Positions 41,274 through 41,452 of a stretch of DNA of 41,452 nucleotides are shown piece by piece. This DNA is from Oscillospiraceae bacterium (lineage in GTDB: Bacteria > Bacillota > Clostridia > Oscillospirales > Oscillospiraceae), in assembly GCA_902790375.1 (NCBI GenBank), contig CADARY010000025.1:1-41452 (forward strand), read 5' to 3'. Positions within the stretch are counted from its first letter, which is position 1; every line of letters begins with the position of its first letter. Position numbers and translations under genes: made by a program. The notes below the pieces were generated by a model that saw only the letters and a program-made list of their open reading frames with translations, was not told the DNA's origin and did not search any database.

Positions 41274-41380
41274 CATATGTCCGCGCTGTGCTGGCAAGCC
41301 GCAACGAGGCGGACGAAAAGGCGGCCCTCACCGCGTTCTACAACTACTACGTCGCGGCGGAAGCTTACGGCAGCAACTAA
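41074..41380 (+). pseudogene. Out-of-frame C-terminal end of surface protein 3
   Basis: This frame reads [50 protein letters not shown] and ALTAFYNYYVAAEAYGSN, aligning with the ends of surface proteins 1 and 2. It connects to the main frame if one CG of 41068-41071 is removed. The stop TAA at 41378 is embedded in the ribosome site of the next gene, exactly as in the other two cassettes. Confidence 0.85.
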
Positions 41381-41395
41381 AGGAGGAAAGATATC

Positions 41396-41452
41396 ATGGA
41401 AAAATACGAAGCGCTCACCCTTGAGGTCATCCGTTTCGAGACCGAGGACATC
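41396..41452 (+). CDS. Small peptide C, companion of surface protein 3 (cut by the window end)
   Basis: ATG 41396 behind TAAAGGAGG shared with the stop of the surface gene. The visible 19 residues are MEKYEALTLEVIRFETEDI. The MxKY start and Glu-rich front resemble peptide A and a widespread class of short unannotated clostridial peptides (recalled). Whether the R-[FI]-D-[ED]-T-A motif follows lies beyond the window. Confidence 0.6.
   Translation, partial: MEKYEALTLEVIRFETEDI

Overview
The window looks like accessory chromosome of a gut-type Gram-positive anaerobe of the class Clostridia (probably Oscillospiraceae-like). The reasons are: G+C-rich coding DNA with strong AGGAGG ribosome sites and sigma-A promoters, short-chain flavodoxins, DUF2325/DUF3793 genes, ATC-hydrolase-like enzymes, HD-GYP signalling, and large secreted beta-helix/Ig-type proteins with no LPXTG motif. 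No rRNA, tRNA, CRISPR array or intact transposase was seen.

Region 1 (1-12.6 kb) is a putative metal- or redox-responsive regulon. It holds a TetR regulator, a heterodimeric type-I ABC transporter, a small membrane protein, the stump of a heavy-metal P-type ATPase, DUF2325, a frameshifted DUF3793 gene and a flavodoxin. These are followed by a tight operon of a metallo-beta-lactamase-fold hydrolase, two L-2-amino-thiazoline-4-carboxylate-hydrolase-like proteins, an HMA metal-binding protein and four SAM methyltransferases. The link is one repeated operator, GTTAG-N6-CTAAC, found just downstream of three sigma-A promoters (four copies), plus a compact variant pair before the ABC genes.

Region 2 (12.6-18.1 kb) is a flavin/redox region. 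A divergent HxlR regulator faces two NAD(P)H:FMN reductases. Then an operon, whose promoter lies inside a 27-bp inverted repeat, encodes a flavin reductase, a secreted DUF362 protein, a flavodoxin lipoprotein and a DUF4405 membrane protein fused to the C-terminal half of a flavodoxin.

Region 3 (18.4-27.7 kb) is mixed housekeeping and signalling: an HD-GYP receptor, VOC protein, archaeal-type ornithine cyclodeaminase-like enzyme, SstT, an HD protein, a small alarmone synthetase, a broken ParB-like/RSH-like gene, and an ECF S component with a DUF4430 protein.

Region 4 (27.7-41.4 kb) has three consecutive large surface-type genes with the same roughly 290-residue C-terminal region. Each is followed at once, behind a strong ribosome site, by a small peptide gene; two of the peptides share an R-[FI]-D-[ED]-T-A-[FL]-x-G-S motif. 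A PF14907-like nucleotidyltransferase follows the second peptide. The third and largest secreted protein has a ubiquitin-like domain (about 60% identical to eukaryotic ubiquitin by eye) starting exactly at its predicted signal-peptidase site. This is the most striking observation here. Several genes carry small indels at short tandem repeats or A-runs: DUF3793, the ParB-like gene and the end of the giant gene.
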